DNA of 64,000 nt. Source: Argopecten irradians (taxonomy: Eukaryota; Mollusca; Bivalvia; Pectinida; Pectinidae). Numbering within the stretch: position 1 is the stretch's first letter; the number at the start of each line of letters is the position of its first letter. The position numbers were made by a program, and so were the translations under genes. This document shows positions 62,091 through 64,000 of the stretch, piece by piece. The notes beneath the pieces are model-generated. The model saw only the letters and a list, made by a program, of their open reading frames with translations. It was not told the origin of the DNA and ran no database searches. Location of the stretch: assembly GCF_041381155.1 (NCBI RefSeq), contig NC_091142.1:36257604-36321603 (forward strand). Reading direction: 5' to 3'.

Positions 62091-63740
62091 TGGCTGAATA
62101 TATATTCCATAGAAATGATTTTGATTTTACTTTGAATTTATTTTGGCCTTTTATTTCGGATTATTAATATACTAGCTTTATACCGTTTTTCCTCGTTATG
62201 AAGAAAGAATATGTCACAATTTTCGCACAGTTATGACATAGATAACTTCAAATGATTTATTTTCAATAACTGACAGATCTGGCAATATGCTGGAATAGGG
62301 GCTTCCATGCAAAAGGTCAGAGAGAGCTAAGATGTACAGTTTCTCAATATAGAACTCTGTGTGAAGAGAATGACAAGCAATGCTAATTTGATATAGGTAA
62401 AAAAAACTTGATTTAAAGCCCCATTATGTTTTGGGGTGAAAAAATATCGTCATAAAGTACCAAACTTTGCTGAATAGTAGAGCATATATCCTTATGAAAA
62501 TATCTGCTAATAAAAAATGCCCAACATTTCCATGTTTTTAAAAAACAATAGAAAACCCCTCTTCGGAGAGGGGGAAATCCGTAGTTCCGCCCCAGAGCCA
62601 AAACAATCTAGTACGCATGCGCAGGCACAAAAAAGTGGAATTTCCCTAACAAACTTCAACATCGTGCATGGCGAACGCACTGAAGACTCTCCAAATGCGT
62701 GTCAGCGAACACACACATGGGTCCGTTCTTCACCACGTGCACGTTCCTTCAAACAACGACAATTTAGCGGTCAAGTTGCATTGCTCGATCGCAATCGACT
62801 GCACGTTACGATCCCACGCATTCCACGCGTGGACCTACAAATACATGTTGTACATGCATGTATTTACATGTAGTTTATATATAAAACTAGGCTAAAACTA
62901 TTCAAAAAGTGTTTGTTCTTGAATGGAAAGCAAGCAATTAACAAAATTATAATTACAATGGTATTTGCTGATCTTATGTATTTTGTAATAAAGATTTATA
63001 GATGCCTATAGGGTATAATTTAGCTTTGTTGAAATGTACATCGAAACCGAACACACGTATTTGTGTTACCTGATGAGGCCTCCCACGGGATGACGCGCCA
63101 AACTCGTAAACAAATGAAAGTAAACACAAACACGCCACGTCGTTACCTGCTATATAGATATACATACATACATACGAAGTCTGGAAAACCTACATGTTCT
63201 ACTCCATCGCAGACCGATCGCGAGCATGTACATGAAACTTAGACCAGTGTTTGAGACAACATGTAGGGTCAACGACGATATCGGCATTATCTGATATATC
63301 AATGACAAGTGATCATGATCATGAATTACTAACTGAGTACAATCCACATTGTAGCATAAGATCATTATTATGAACTTTGTAATTACTACATGCAAAAACA
63401 TATATACATAATATATGTTTATGCTACATATAAAGATACATGTATATGAACCACAGGTGTTTGGCTCTATAGACTTTTTTTTCTCTCTATATGATATATA
63501 CATGTACAAATGTATATGTAATACTGTGTCAATATATAAAGAGAGAAAAAATGTCAAAAGCCAAACACCAGTGCATGAACCACATGTAGGCCAATGTGAT
63601 TCATTTTTATCTCATAATTCATTGCATGCACGGGACAGGAAAAGGAATGCATGTACAAAATGTAGAATAGTTTGGTTTGATTGAATAGTACTAATTAAAA
63701 AATGGAGTATAAAAACAGTCCGTTAATGATTTCTATACAG
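62091..63740. other. Intergenic; NRF1-like motif and an inverted repeat
   Basis: CTGAAGAAGGCCCTATAGTG at 62074-62093 borders the LINE. ACGCATGCGCAGG near 62612 fits the NRF1 motif and lies in a slightly GC-richer stretch (62560-62850), so it could be promoter-like. No first exon could be tied to it. Confidence 0.35.
63453..63572. repeat. Inverted repeat, about 120 bp
   Basis: GGTGTTTGGCT at the left is inverted as AGCCAAACACC at the right, with CTTTTTTTTCTCTCTATAT against ATATAAAGAGAGAAAAAATG inside. It is probably a small foldback element. Confidence 0.65.
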
Positions 63741-63856
63741 TTCATCAAGTGAAGAAGATCTGATGGAAAAGTATACCAAAACAGCTAAAGAAAACCTGGA
63801 TCAGTCCTTCATTAAAAGCAGAGAAAATGGGGAAAATATCCGTTTAAATAAGACTG
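63741..63856 (+). CDS. Internal exon of an unrecognised gene
   Basis: A 116-nt exon with acceptor TTCTATACAG and donor ACTG|GTAAAG, open in one frame throughout (SSSEEDLMEKYTKTAKENLD, then QSFIKSRENGENIRLNKT). It enters and leaves as split codons (1 + 38 codons + 1). The product segment is hydrophilic and looks helical, with an acidic/serine start (SSSEEDL) resembling a CK2-type site. I do not recognise it. The plus-strand orientation is opposite to the host genes to the left. The rest of the gene presumably lies to the right of the window. Confidence 0.55.
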
Positions 63857-64000
63857 GTAAAGTCCTAGCAGGCATCACGAACTTATTTTTTCTCACATAT
63901 TTTATTTAGCGCATAAACTTTTAGACTTGCTCCACAAATCGAACTTTTCCTATGAAAACAAATGGGCTGAATGCTAATAAACATAATTCACGTTCAGCGT
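63857..64000. other. Intron start of the gene with exon 63741-63856
   Basis: AT-rich, no further exon before the window ends. Confidence 0.4.

Overview
The window is AT-rich eukaryotic DNA: interrupted genes with GT-AG introns, several minisatellites, many small transposon remnants and decayed retrotransposons. A TRIM gene beside a tandem family of ZU5/UPA/death-domain genes, together with the mix of mobile elements, suggests a lophotrochozoan, most likely a bivalve mollusc. That assignment is inference from gene content; no marker gene fixes the species.

Layout. On the minus strand three paralogues of one death-domain gene family lie head to tail. The first (1-1957) runs off the left edge. 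The second (15638-23673) carries two compensating frame breaks. The third (24446-32202, with possible further 5' exons to 33150) gives an uninterrupted spliced reading frame of about 664 codons. The 5' part of the third gene and its upstream flank (30803 to about 35380) are a close duplicate of 1 to about 4330. The two copies differ by mobile insertions: a 207-bp MITE in one and a roughly 590-bp foldback element in the other. At 44504-48054 (minus) is a two-exon TRIM gene (RING, B-box, coiled coil, proline-rich linker, NHL-like repeats). A death-domain adaptor family next to a TRIM ubiquitin ligase fits an innate-immune or cell-death neighbourhood, but that function is inferred.

The right third is mostly retrotransposon: an L1/Tx1-like LINE remnant (about 49835-51725, plus), a Penelope-like element with a GIY-YIG nuclease (54785-57353, plus, frameshifted), and a nearly full-length CR1/L2-type LINE with a 2A-like motif and a PHD finger (58186 to about 62090, minus, frameshifted). 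A further decayed LINE piece lies at 6560-7660. Two orphan exons of unrecognised genes are visible at 53171-53281 (minus) and 63741-63856 (plus).

Four tandem arrays stand out: 30-bp units at 14403-15451, roughly 70-bp units at 26020-26330, 39-bp units at 28211-29635 and 26-bp units at 37415-39375. The 39-bp array grows directly out of an exon/intron junction, so nearly every unit carries a copy of that gene's 5' splice site. It is the most unusual structure seen.
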